A stretch of 64,000 nucleotides of DNA from Liopterus haemorrhoidalis. Lineage: Eukaryota > Arthropoda > Insecta > Coleoptera > Dytiscidae. Under the pieces are notes generated by a model. That model saw nothing but the letters and a program-made list of their open reading frames with translations, had not been told where the DNA came from and searched no databases. Below, piece after piece: positions 23,144 to 33,515 of this stretch. The translations under genes and the position numbers were made by a program. The stretch spans positions 59,901,379-59,965,378 of the forward strand of contig OZ020615.1 of NCBI GenBank assembly GCA_963971575.1. Reading direction: 5' to 3'. Position 1 is the stretch's first letter, and each line of letters starts with the position of its first letter.

Positions 23144-23717
23144 CAGTAGGTACCTAGACAAAATATTATAACCACTTATGATTTTTTTAAAAATTCATTG
23201 TTTTACACAAAATCAACAAAATAGTAATACACCAATTTTGTATTTTATTATTTCAAATTATTAGAGTACATTTATAAAATGTGTTTTAATATTTTGTGTT
23301 GCCCCCCTTTGCTTTTATTACTGCCTCAATTCTGCGAGGCATACTCTCAATACATGCCCTAATACAATTTTCAATTTCTGCAGAGCCATGCCATACTTTT
23401 TTAATATTATCTATTAAAACTTGTTTATTAGTATTATTTAAATCATAAACAAGTCTTTTCAGGAGGTTCCGAACATTTTCGATAGCATTGATATCCGGCG
23501 AATTACCCTGGCCAGGTAATCGGTACAAAATCGGTACTTTTTGTTCTTGAAAATTAGTCTCAGAATAAAACTACAGAGTTGAAGATGTTTAAAATAGCTT
23601 ATCTTTTAATAAATACACGATATGTTAAAGAAATAAATAAAGTAGCATATGATTATATGTCGGCATTTTTAATAAACAGTGTTTTGTAAGTGGTTATAAT
23701 ATTTTGTCTAGGTACTG
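23144..23717 (-). mobile_element. Tc1-like element, internally deleted (574 bp)
   Basis: Inverted ends CAGTAGGTACCTAGACAAAA / TTTTGTCTAGGTACTG (about 35 bp, extending through ATATTATAACCACTTA) with TA on both sides (23142-23143, 23718-23719). CAGT ends and a TA target are Tc1 hallmarks. Only the transposase C-terminus remains. Confidence 0.9.
23286..23528 (-). pseudogene. Tc1-like transposase C-terminal fragment
   Basis: An 80-codon minus-strand frame. Residues about 9-20 read NSPDINAIENVR, the region of the last catalytic residue (Glu of the DDE triad) in Tc1-type enzymes. The rest (NLLKRLVYDLNNTNKQVLID..., RIEAVIKAKGG) is the usual helical C-terminus. The two upstream catalytic Asp residues and the DNA-binding domain are deleted. 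Confidence 0.8.
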
Positions 23718-24213
23718 TATATTGTAATAGCTTTAGGATGACGTGTATTGGCGTTAAAATGTAACAATCATACTGATAACATAACAATAATAACAATTTA
23801 CTATTTAATCAGTGTTAAAAACGCTTTAACGACTTCCGTTCAATATTTAATAGGTGTTTAAAATATTTTAAATAAAAAAATATGATACAGTGCCGGAAAA
23901 TGTATTACATCAGTGTGTTTTTAAGAAAATTAAATCTAATTTAAAAAAACATGACATCAAAACCAATAAATGGGAATATAATTAATGTGTGTATTGTATA
24001 AAATCGTTGTTACTATAGTGATATGATTTCGATACAGCCTTGGCTGAAGTGACAGTTAAAATTATCCTGTATTAACTAAAAATATATTTGATTATTATCT
24101 ACAATAATCACATATTCAATAACTTTGAATATACATAATTAAACTGACCTATAATAACATCCTGAGTTAGAAACAGAACTAAAAAAGTTGTGCTCAACGG
24201 AGTACGTTAGTTA

Positions 24214-24260
24214 GTTAATTTTTTTGGCGCACAGCAACAAAGGGTATTTGCGCCTAACGC
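24214..24260 (-). repeat. LINE-type 3' tail, minus strand
   Basis: The complement reads GGCGCAAATACCCTTTGTTG followed by CTGTGCGCCAAAAAAATT, matching the tail at 11203. It sits just left of the Tc1/mariner copy at 24291. Confidence 0.45.
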
Positions 24261-24290
24261 AGCTCGTCTAAATGACTACACTGCATGCTA

Positions 24291-25205
24291 CAAGGTGTCT
24301 CAAAAGAAATTTTATATTTATTTAGCTTACTGCGTGAACGCAACGTATCCGAGGGGCGCGGGGGTTATGTCCATCGGTAGCCTGGCTCTTGGGAATTCAG
24401 TCGCTATGGAGCGTTTCTCGGGAGCAGACCGCGCGTTATGCGTGCGAGAGTTTAACTAAAACGGTGATTCGGCGACTGTAGCGCGTAGAAAATTCTGCAG
24501 TATTCGAGGTTTTCGCCACTTAAATGATGCGCCAAGCATTCCTCTCATTCGACATTGGGTTAAAAAGTTTGAAGAGACTGGTACAACGCTGGATAAATCA
24601 AAATCCAGGCGACCTAGGTCATCAAGAACGGTAGAAAACGTGGAGAATGTTAATCAGTCTGTTCGTGACGACCCGAACCTTTCAATTCGGAAGCGCGCAA
24701 GTGCTTTAAATGTGCATAGATCATCATTACATCGCATTATGCACAAAGACCTAAAGCTGCACCCCTACAAAATTCAATTGGTGCAAGAATTAAAGCCCCA
24801 AGATGCCAGTCAGAAGCTTAATTTCTTAAATCAGGTGATTGAGGTGAGGTGACATAAATTGGCCTCCACGCAGTCCAGATTTAACCCCTATGGACTTTTT
24901 CCTATGGGGTTATCTTAAATCTAAAGTTTACGCCAGTAAACCGACTTCACTGGCGCATTTGAAAGAAAATATCCGTCACGAAATGGCAGCCATCCCTGAG
25001 TCCACCTGCCGAGACGTCATAAGTAATTTTACTGTTCGATTAAATGAGTACCGAGAACGCGAGGGTCTACATTTAGACGATATTATTTTTAAGAAATAAA
25101 TCCATAAAAAGTGTATTTTAATAATTAATAAACATTTTTTCTATATACGGCTTACTTTTTTTTTAATCGATCCACTAAATATAAAATTTCTTTTGAGACA
25201 CCTTG
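24291..25205 (+). mobile_element. Tc1/mariner (IS630-type) deletion derivative, copy 1, both ends intact
   Basis: Perfect inverted ends of about 30 bp beginning CAAGGTGTCTCAAAAGAAAT, flanked by TA (24289-24290, 25206-25207). At 915 bp it carries a transposase gene with its middle removed. Copy 2 at 52426 has the same internal deletion. Confidence 0.93.
24406..25099 (+). pseudogene. Tc1/mariner-superfamily transposase, core deleted, copy 1
   Basis: Starts at ATG 24406 (MERFSGADRALCVREF) and runs into a TAA where copy 2 has a Tyr codon. The N-terminal helix-turn-helix region continues (FCSIRGFRHLNDAPSIPLIR, KSKSGRPRSSRT in copy 2, KRASALNVHRSSLHRIMHKD). The protein then jumps from NQVIE directly to WPPRSPDLTPMDFFLWGYLK, the region of the third catalytic Asp; the first two Asp residues and about 100 residues between are missing. 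There is also a small frameshift near 24845. The C-terminus (LNEYREREGLHLDDIIFKK) is intact. Confidence 0.88.
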
Positions 25206-25399
25206 TAAAAAACAATAAATTAAAAAATAAATAAATAAAATCATTAAAAATACGCATACTCAGTAAAAGAAATCTTGCACGGACAAATACAAACAAATAA
25301 GATAAAGGTCTGTTCGAAATATTGAACAGACGCGGGTTGATGATAAGAGGCTTTAAAGGGGCCAATTACCATCGAATATCACAGTCAGGGATAGAAAAC

Positions 25400-25690
25400 A
25401 TTAAAATAAGATGCAAGACAAATAAAATAGTAAGTTCGATTCTCTCTGGAAGAGTATTAGCCTGTCTATGAGTACTCTGTCTTCACCTAAAGTAACTGGC
25501 AGGTCATAGAACAGGCCTAACCTCTCCCTGACATCCTCAAACTATACACACTTATTTAAAAAGTGTATTACATATCTGTGTTACACGTTTCACATACAGG
25601 GGAGTCTTCACCTCGAAGGAGGTGTCCATGGGTCCACCAACAGAGGTGCGTGATGGCGGTTTCCTCCATGCGGTTAATCCTGCAGGAATA
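25400..25690 (-). pseudogene. LINE fragment (I/R1/Jockey type C-terminus)
   Basis: A minus-strand decayed frame reads RINRMEETAITHLCWWTHGH then LLRGEDSPVCETCNTDM, followed by stops. The pattern HGHLL..EDSPVCETC is the cysteine-cluster region after RNase H in this LINE group. It is broken by stops near 25568 and truncated on both sides. Confidence 0.6.
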
Positions 25691-25700
25691 ACCCCATGGT

Positions 25701-26028
25701 TTAACGTTTACCTTCATCATCATTAATCAGCCTTTCTTGCCCACTGCTGAACTTTTTCCATTCGGAACAATCTTATGCTACTGATTTCCAGTTCCCCGCA
25801 ACTCTCCTTACGTCATCCGTCCACCTAGTTGGGGGTCTTCCTCTGCTTCTGTTAGTATCTCTGGGTCTCCAATCTAGGATCTTTTTTGTCCATCTGTCAT
25901 CTTGAAGTCTATCTACATGTCCAGCCCAGTTCCATTTAAGACGAGCAATTCTTTCGATGTCGTCACATACTTTTGTTTGTTCTCTTGCGGATTCGAGAAC
26001 AAACAAAAGATTCGAGAACGTCTCCCAT
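25701..26028 (-). pseudogene. RTE-like LINE reverse transcriptase, C-terminal fragment
   Basis: The minus-strand frame carries REQTKVCDDIERIARLKWNW, AGHVDRLQDDRW and SRGRPPTRWTDDVRRVAG, a very characteristic 3' end of endonuclease/reverse-transcriptase proteins of RTE-type LINEs. A stop interrupts it after GNWKSVA, with WKKFSSGQERLINDD following. A MITE (26029-26632) cuts the upstream side. Confidence 0.8.
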
Positions 26029-26632
26029 ATACCCATTTCACACTAGATCTTTAAGATCGGATGTTAAAGTGAATGAATCTTTAAACGCTAATGTGAAACC
26101 GTATGGCCTCGTCTAAATACAAGCGATGTTTAAGACAGAGATCTGCGTCTTAAACTTCGTCCTCATTGCCAACTTAATTTCTATTATAAAAAAATACTCC
26201 TTGAATTTGTGCTGTCAACATTTTATATTATCATAAACAAGAATACTGTATTAAATCGACGTTATAAGAAGTTTACACTTATTGTTATAATAAAAGTATT
26301 TATTTTAATAATGTGTTTAATAAAATACAGAGCTACAATAATTGAGATAAAATGTATCGACTTACATGTTAATACAGGTGTAATATATTCGTTATTGTAG
26401 TGTCTTTATTGTAGAATGGAATGAAATAACCATATTTGTTTATAATAATTCAAAATGTGCGTCTGCGCAGATAGTTAAAAACTGGTAATTTCATGACGGT
26501 AACTTAAGGACAAAATTACTGTAGCTGATGACAGCACCAGAGATTTAAACATCAAGTGTGAAAGCATACCGATCTTAAACATCGGTGAACTTTAAGTTCA
26601 CTCGTCTTAAAGATCTAGTGTGAAAAGGGTAT
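26029..26632. mobile_element. ~600-bp MITE with ATACCC...CACACTAGATCTTTAAG ends
   Basis: Left ATACCCATTTCACACTAGAT plus CTTTAAGA and right TCTTAAAGATCTAGTGTGAA then AAGGGTAT are inverted repeats of about 28 bp. Further inverse words (GATGTTTAAG, CTTAAACATC) lie inside. It inserted in a LINE fragment. Target duplication is not clear, so the superfamily is uncertain. Confidence 0.75.
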
Positions 26633-27763
26633 TACTCTGTCTCAATTTAACGTTCTGCATGCTGCTCTACTCATGCTGCCCCTGGCTAAAACCAGGTGTT
26701 GTAAACAGAGTACGTCAACAAAACACACATTTCTTCCTTGAGCCTTCAACTAAAATTGACAATTGTCACTGTTGTTGCGCCATCCCAGCCGCAGTGTTAC
26801 CTGTGCATTATTTATGAAATAACCCTGGTATATTGCTTTTTATACGGATTTCGATGCGTTTATAGCAATGAAATACTACCAGAAATTCAGCAATTGGGCT
26901 CTTTTACTTGCTAAATACCTACAAAATCCTAAAATGTTTGAAAATTCAATTTAAATTTTTTAATTTCATTTAATTCTGGATAAAAAATAAACTGTTTTGA
27001 TAGCATAAACTTATAATAAATAAAACAAACATTAAAATCGCATAAACAATAAAACGTGCGAGAAAACCAATAAGAAATCCCATACATTTCCAATTAGCAT
27101 AAACAATACCCACTCAATAACTATAATAAAGACCTCTTCAAACTTTACACCAAACAGTTCTTTACATCGTTTATCGTAAGGTCTAGAATCGCTTGAGTTG
27201 TTCGCAATATCAGCAAACAGCATCAAGAGTTATGGGCAAATAACAAGTGGTCTCTTCGCGGACAATCCATAAAATCACTGATGATTTAAGATAGCTAGTA
27301 GATACTTAACGGGGATGTTTACAAGAGAATCACGCTTTGACTTCATATTTACGAGTTTTAAAGAGGACGGTTTGAATTGTATTTAAATGACCCTAACCGT
27401 TTTGCACCTTTAATATTTATGGGCCACCTGTATTCATGCTGCAACTCAATTATGGATACACTATTGACAATAATGGGATTCTAGGGGATTTTTACAATGT
27501 TAGGGTGGCTATACTGATTTTTATGGGTGTTCTTTATTGTTATCTTTATTGGAATACACTTGTTACTAGGTAGTTATATCTTCTGTCAATATTTTAGAGT
27601 TATAAACTATCCATAATTTATATTTGAAAGTACTAATGGGTTAAAGCTATCCTTTTTATCGACTGTCACATATAGAGACATATAGACCACTAGATGGCAA
27701 TATTGAAATATGTTATTACTATATTCGTAAACTTTAACATTTCTAATCTTTATTTTTAAAATT
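26633..27763. other. Unassigned sequence with two unrecognised small frames
   Basis: 26633-26820 is somewhat GC-rich (CATGCTGCCCCTGGCTAAAA) and may be a LINE piece. A minus-strand frame at 27032-27226 (DSRPYDKRCKELFGVKFEEV then a hydrophobic run) is not recognised. 26920-26945 resembles the ACCTACAAAATCCT end of family A. Confidence 0.3.
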
Positions 27764-27852
27764 TTCTAGTGTGTTTGTGTGTTTATATTTTTATTTCCTT
27801 CCTTCTTAGGAGTGGCTCGGGCCCCCGGGTACCCCCCCTGGGTGCGCCACTG
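27764..27852 (-). repeat. hAT-like MITE end of the GCGCACCC family
   Basis: The complement of this stretch matches the head of the 16014 element closely (G/C-rich head, then AAATATAAATAAAAACACAC). It ends GGTGCGCCACTG directly against a mariner fragment. No target duplication was found on the far side. Confidence 0.6.
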
Positions 27853-28762
27853 AAAAAGACTGTTTACAACTGGTTTGCAGAATTTCGTCGTGGTCGTGCG
27901 TCCGTCAGTGATGAATCTCGTGAAGCTCGACCAAAATCTGTTGTGATTCAAAAAACATCGATGCTGTGCGCAAAATGATTGAAGAAGATCGGAATTTGAC
28001 TTACCGTGCTATAGAGGCATCCTTTGACATATCGCAGACTGCAATACATTCTATTTTGCATAAACATTTAGCTGTGGAAAAGATCTATTTCTGATGGATT
28101 CCGTATAATTTGATCGAAGCTCAAAAAAAGGCTCGTGTTGATTGGTGTAAGGGAATGCTAAAAAAATTCAACCTAGGCACTGCAAAATCCGTATACAACA
28201 TCATTATAGGTGACGAAACTTGGATTTATTCATATGAACCGGAAACTAAGCAACAGTCACTGGGTCTTCCAAGATGAACCGAAAGTTGTTCACGAAGAAC
28301 TTCCAAGAATATATCGCTTGTTTCTTCGGTTGTACTGGACATGTCCCAAACATTTCTTCAGAGGATTGGAGAACAGTTAAAGGAGAATTGTATACAACAA
28401 TTTGTTTGCCAGAAGTCATCGTCAAAATCAGGAAAAACAACTAAAAACATCGCATTCTTCATCAGAACAATGCAAGCTCCCACACAGCATGTCAAACAAT
28501 TGATTATTTGAAGGAGAAAAACGTCGAATTAATGTCTCATTATCCGTATTCACCTTATTTATCCCTTAATGACTTTTCTGTTCCCCATTGTCAAACAAAA
28601 ATGTGTGGACAGCGATTTTCAACACCTCAAGAAGTTGTTGAAGCTTTCGAAAACCGTGTTTTTGAGATATCAACTCTAAAGTGGAAAAAATGTTTCGATA
28701 ATTGGTTTGAACGCATGCAAAAGTGTAAAAATCTTAAAGGCGAATATTTTGAAAAGCAATAA
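27853..28762 (+). pseudogene. Mariner transposase relic, longest copy
   Basis: Mariner enzymes cut and paste their own element using a D,D(34)D site. This relic starts at KTVYNWFAEFRRGRASVSDE, the second half of the N-terminal DNA-binding region, and runs to the usual end KNLKGEYFEKQ with a TAA stop. Frameshifts fall near 27955, 28245 and elsewhere. The first catalytic Asp is visible (IIGDETWIYSYEPETK). At the second, HHDNA has become HQNNA, so Asp is lost. The third is kept in SLNDF. The 5' end is missing and abuts a hAT-like end. Related fragments lie at 53336 and 61843. Confidence 0.88.
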
Positions 28763-29727
28763 AACAGTTTGTTCTAAACAAATTTTTCTTTCTTAGTTTT
28801 TGTAAAAACTTAAAAGGTAGCCCTCATAGCTGTTTAAGAAGATGTGGCAACGTAGGAAAGGGCTACAAACTTGTGGATCCAAGTAATGTTTGCATGTTGG
28901 TTACATTACATTCAAACATTGACAACTGAATTAACCAATTATGACGTCATTCATAATTATCTTGATCAAGTTTTACAGTCAGTTTTGTTTAATTTATATT
29001 TCAGGAAATGTTATAAAAGCTGTAAGGGAATGAAGAAGTCAGTAATTTTGGTGAGAATATCTATCTCCAAATATAAGTTATAATAAAGCATCTTCCCCAT
29101 ATCTTCTAAAATAATGTTCATTTGATATCATAGCAATCAATAGGAACATAATGAAAGATTACCGAACACAAAAGTCACCAGTAAATTATTTATAGTCTGA
29201 TAATATACCTATAAATAATTGAAAGCGGCCATCCAAATGGAAGAAGTTGCACGTATTTCGCTGTGCATTGGCTAGAGTGAGACACGGTGATTTGAGGATG
29301 TCCCTAGTGCGAGAGAGATGAGTGGAAATGTGATATTATTGATTTATGAGAAGGACCACCCCAGCATTTTCCATAAAGCTGTTTTCGCTGCGTCACATCG
29401 CGGGATCTTCCCGACTCGCCCAAAAGATATATTACTGAATAAGTGTTTTGCATTGAGATCTACGACCAACTTCTGATGATTGTTTTTTAAACTTTCAAGA
29501 ATTTTATCGCGATTTTTAAATTTTAAAAAGAGGAATAATTTTAACACTCTTTAATTCTGTAAATCCAGAGTTCAGATACTGATAAATGTGTTTATATTAT
29601 ATGTTATGTTCACAGGTACCAGCAGAAAATGACCAGGAGTCCCCGTCATATATCAACTATTCCAGCAGGATAATGGCCCCTGGGATTATAAAAGGGGCCT
29701 AACTAATACACTATTCGTTTTGAGATA
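28763..29727. other. Unassigned, with two exon-like stretches judged weak
   Basis: At 29005 an acceptor-like TTTATATTTCAG is followed by a short frame (KCYKSCKGMKKSVIL) and a GTGAGA. At 29614 a CACAG is followed by a 28-codon frame ending in TAA. The second lies in a palindromic GGCCCCT...AGGGGCC patch like transposon ends elsewhere. Neither has a partner exon, so neither is called as coding. Confidence 0.2.
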
Positions 29728-30007
29728 GAGTAGAACTCCGATTATCCGATATAGATAGTAATATGAATCGGATCTACCTCGGATAATCAAAAATTCGGAT
29801 AATACGGACAGATAAGTACAAGAATATAACACCGCATAGGTACAATAGATACAAAATAGCGTTTATAGTGTGTTGCAGAAAACCCAAATACAAATACATA
29901 CTACTAAATAAATTATTATATTATTAAAATCATCTTAATATTTATGATTCAACGCGGATAATACGTACAATCGGATAATTGGAGCTCGGATAATAGGGAT
30001 TCTACTG
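29728..30007. mobile_element. 280-bp pogo-like MITE
   Basis: The left end, GAGTAGAACTCCGATTATCC, and the complement of the right end, CAGTAGAATCCCTATTATCC, form imperfect inverted repeats, with TA on both sides (29726-29727, 30008-30009). Internal CGGATAAT words recur on both strands. Confidence 0.8.
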
Positions 30008-30070
30008 TATTTAATTTTTGTGTTTGTGTAAAATATTTTTCATTACTTTAGTATTTTATTCGAGAAAATA

Positions 30071-30195
30071 ATAGGTTCCCAATGTTCCCAACAACTAGAT
30101 TTGCGGGCAGAGAAGGAAAGTTCTGCGTTTCTAAACCATCGGCCATAGATATGAGAGCCACGTGACCAGCGTGACGGTTTGATATTTCCTATTAT
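30071..30195. repeat. Dispersed repeat, uninterrupted version of the 32.70/33.52-kb site
   Basis: Starts AATAGGTTCCCAA and ends with GAGAGCCACGTGACCAGC and a TTCCTATTAT stretch. The copy at 32701 has the same start, and the same tail appears after the MITE at 33519 (GAAAGCCACGTGATCAGCAC). Confidence 0.55.
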
Positions 30196-30329
30196 CTAAG
30201 TATAAACAGGTAGGTACTCATATTAAGGAAATATTTTCTGCCATCTTTACACTAAGAAATGCTAGTCTTGATAAATTTATTCCTGTTTGGTCTTAACTTT
30301 AAGGGTGCGCACAACCGTATAGTTTCTTA

Positions 30330-30990
30330 TATAAAATTAACAATCTGAAATAAAATTAGTAACAATCTATACATCAAAATTTTTAGCGAATTTTTATCTA
30401 TTTAATAGGATACTTTTAATTAAATAAACAAATTGAGTTATAGACGCCATCTGGTAAACCATTCGTCGCATATTTTTGCACCATGCGGCAAATTGTAGCT
30501 AAAGCTTCATTCTACAAATATATTTCGAAATATTTTGTTCTATTGTGAAAATTACTTATAGTTATTGTACTTGGTAATCTACTTTTGCCGCCATCTCCAA
30601 TCTAACACAGTTCTTAATATAGGTGCTGTGGATAAAAATAATTTATTCTGTATAAAAAATACTTGTACAAAGTGGCATTTCATTTTCATCAAATATAATA
30701 TTTTTCGACGATGGTTCCAAACTATAAACAATCATGTCGAAAAAAATGTTGACGTATTATTTGAACATTTCTACACAAAACTATATAAATATAAGGTTTT
30801 AAAAACCGCAAATATATTTAAAAAATTACATAACATTGTTGTGTGATACCTATTATTAAGTTATTGAGCAATAATATTTTTACATTAATTTTTTCTACAA
30901 TTAAAAATATCCTATTAAATAGATAAAAATTCGGTACAAGAGTTGATGTATAGATTATCACTAATTTTATTTCAGATACATGAGTGACAT
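30330..30990. repeat. Inverted repeat with ~90-bp arms
   Basis: CTGAAATAAAATTAGTAACA...ATCTATACATC (30346-30374) and TTTTTATCTATTTAATAGGA (30394-30413) recur as complements at 30898-30985. Likely a MITE; the outer limits are not sharp. The 93-codon frame at 30565-30846 lies between the arms (WFQTINNHVEKNVDVLFEHF); I do not recognise it. Confidence 0.55.
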
Positions 30991-30999
30991 TATAAGGGT

Positions 31000-32700
31000 T
31001 TCTTAGTTATTAAATATGGATTTTTTTCTGCATTAAAATAAAAATAATGGCGTTCATGTCTGCATTGACGGCAGTATAGCTGTTAAACATTCACCCCAAT
31101 TCCATTTCACACATATACACACGCACTTATAATTTGTTAATATAAGTTCATAGATTTGAGATTAGTGGCTCATTTTCATTAGAATATTTCAGATGCCATG
31201 CACTGAATATTAACTAAAATGACTGGATACATTATACAAATTAAATACTAATTATAACAAATTACACACTTTATAAAAAGTGCAGTATTTCTCAACGCAT
31301 TTTGTTTTTTATTCATTAATGGAAAATGTTTTAAATTTTAATTGGAATTGAATTAAATAATTAACATTTTATTTCTGTTTCAGATTCCAGAATTCTTTGA
31401 AAGATTTTTACAGTAATTTTGGAGACAGGAGAAAGATGGGACTTTTGAAATATTGATTTTTTTGTTTCTAATATGTAGTGTCATTTCTTTTCATTGAGCG
31501 GAACTGGATAGTATTTTTATGTTATCTGTCTGCATCTCAAATATTAATTGGTTTTTTAATGTTGGTTAATCTGAACAAGATAGGTATACCAGTTTAAATT
31601 TCAAATGTAAAATCTGAATATGAATTGTCAGAGGAATTAGTTCTATTTGTAGAGCTTTTTCTAACGATTTGTTATCATCAGGTGCAAGATCAAAGATATT
31701 TTATTGCACTTCTACGGCTCTGCGCTTGCGTCTGTCGATAATAAACCGTTAGAAATGGTTCTACGAATAGGTCTATTGTCAAGCTGTAACGAAATTGACA
31801 TTTTAAAATGACAAGCCACCCTATTTTTTTTTTATAAATTCCCGATTTACAATGTAAAAACAATTGGCCTAAAAGTCCCATTCCATCATTAAGTCACTAG
31901 ATTTCAAAATATATAGGCTATTCCAAATTTTTGTTATGAGCTAATTTTTTAATGTTTTAAGTTGGTTTTTGGTAAACAAAATGATCAAAAGCTTCAATCA
32001 AACGTAAACAGTTACTAGAATTCAATCTAGTTCCGCTTAGACCAAAAAAACAGGCTATAGTTCCACACAATGAAAATTTAAAAAAAGTGTATGTTATTGG
32101 TACTCTTATTTATTGCATCTAATAATTTTTTAAATATTCCAGGTCCTCATCTATGTGTCCTATCCACTGTAACCGTCTGCTTTCAATTTTCTCTGAAGAA
32201 TACTACATTAAAAAAAATAATTATATTTATTTAAATAATTACATAATTGTTCTTAATTAATATGAATTAAAATAGTAGAAATTAGAAATTTTAATCTATT
32301 AATCTATTATATATAAATATATTAATTAGAAAAAGCTGAATAAATTTTTAGAAAAAATAATATTGGGAATAAAGTTTAAAATTCAATATTTTTGGTAAAA
32401 AATATGCATTTAATATGAATAGGCGTACACAACAGGGGTCCTCTAGTCTGTACCCCCCTCAGGAAAATACATATATCTACTTATTTAACAAAACTAAAAA
32501 ACTAAGCAATTGAAAATAAAAATTACTTTATTTTATTACTTAATATCAAAATCGATTATAATCCAAATTAAATTAATATTGGAAAATCGCAGTAAAAATC
32601 AATGAAAAATTTATATTTTCTTTATTACTTATATTTTTCTTGGTCATCAATGTTTGATTAAATTAATTTTGAAATAAAATATTAAATTAAATAAAACAAT
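31000..32700. other. AT-rich sequence with one dispersed repeat
   Basis: 31890-32062 (complement AAGCGGAACTAGATTGAATT, then GATCATTTTGTTTACC) is related to 38490-38600. A splice-acceptor-like TTATTTCTGTTTCAG at 31383 is followed by a 23-codon phase-1 frame (NSLKDFYSNFGDRRKMGLLK), unrecognised and unsupported by neighbours. Nothing else was seen. Confidence 0.3.
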
Positions 32701-32777
32701 AATAGGTTCCCAACGCTTAGGTGGTGCACAAGGGCAAATAAGGTAAGTTCACCCTTCTAGACCTTCGGATATATATA

Positions 32778-33515
32778 GGGTAAAGGTGGGATAGATGCCC
32801 CAGTTATAGAAAAACAATCGTGTTGCATAAATCTTAATTATTAAACTTTATCTGTTAGTTTGCTATAATTCTTAGATAATCTTACTACACAATAACATAA
32901 GATTAAAACACTTATAATTATTCTAAATATATAAAATTAATGATTTAAAATAGTACTGTAATTGGCCATATATCCCATATCGATGGGATTTTTGCCCCAT
33001 ATGGTGGTATTTATGCCTCACTAAAATAATACATTTGATTTTGACCAACAATTCTAATATTTTTTTAAAATAACAAGATTATATATACAATGCCCGAGCC
33101 ATATATCCCACATTTATTGCGGCCTTATATCCTTTTTCTATGGGATAGATGCCCCATCTGTATATTTGGAATGTGTACAATGGAATGTATACAGCATTAT
33201 TTTCTACTCTATAATGTGAGGTTAAGTGTCTTCTGATACCTAGTAATGAAACTAATTTTGTTAAAGTTATAGTTACGTCATAAAACCTTAAGACAAAATA
33301 TCGTAATTATTGAAATACAACCACTCATATGAGCACCTACCTTTACAATTTAATTTTTCATAAACTATTAACATTGATGATAATTTAACACATTTATTTC
33401 AGAAGAGTGTGTTTCTCGTACAAACTGTCAGTACTGAAATGATACAAACACACACCGGTATGGATATATGCGAAGTGGGGCGTTTATCCCACTGGGGCAT
33501 CTATACCAACTTTAC
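32778..33515. mobile_element. ~740-bp TA-flanked MITE with GATAGATGCCCCA motif repeats
   Basis: Inverted ends GTAAAGGTGGGATAGATGCC / complement GTAAAGTTGGTATAGATGCC, each followed by CCAGT, with TA flanks. Variants of the GGGATAGATGCCCCAT motif recur internally on both strands (about 32975, 33000 and 33140). The related sequence at 30071 lacks this insertion, which supports the boundaries. Confidence 0.8.

Noticed and set aside
29614..29700. Terminal coding exon after a CACAG acceptor
   Set aside because: No partner exon; the sequence contains a GGCCCCT...AGGGGCC palindrome like transposon ends, and the pyrimidine tract is weak.
31386..31460. Terminal exon (phase 1) after TTTCTGTTTCAG
   Set aside because: Good acceptor but only 23 codons, no recognisable protein and no upstream partner.
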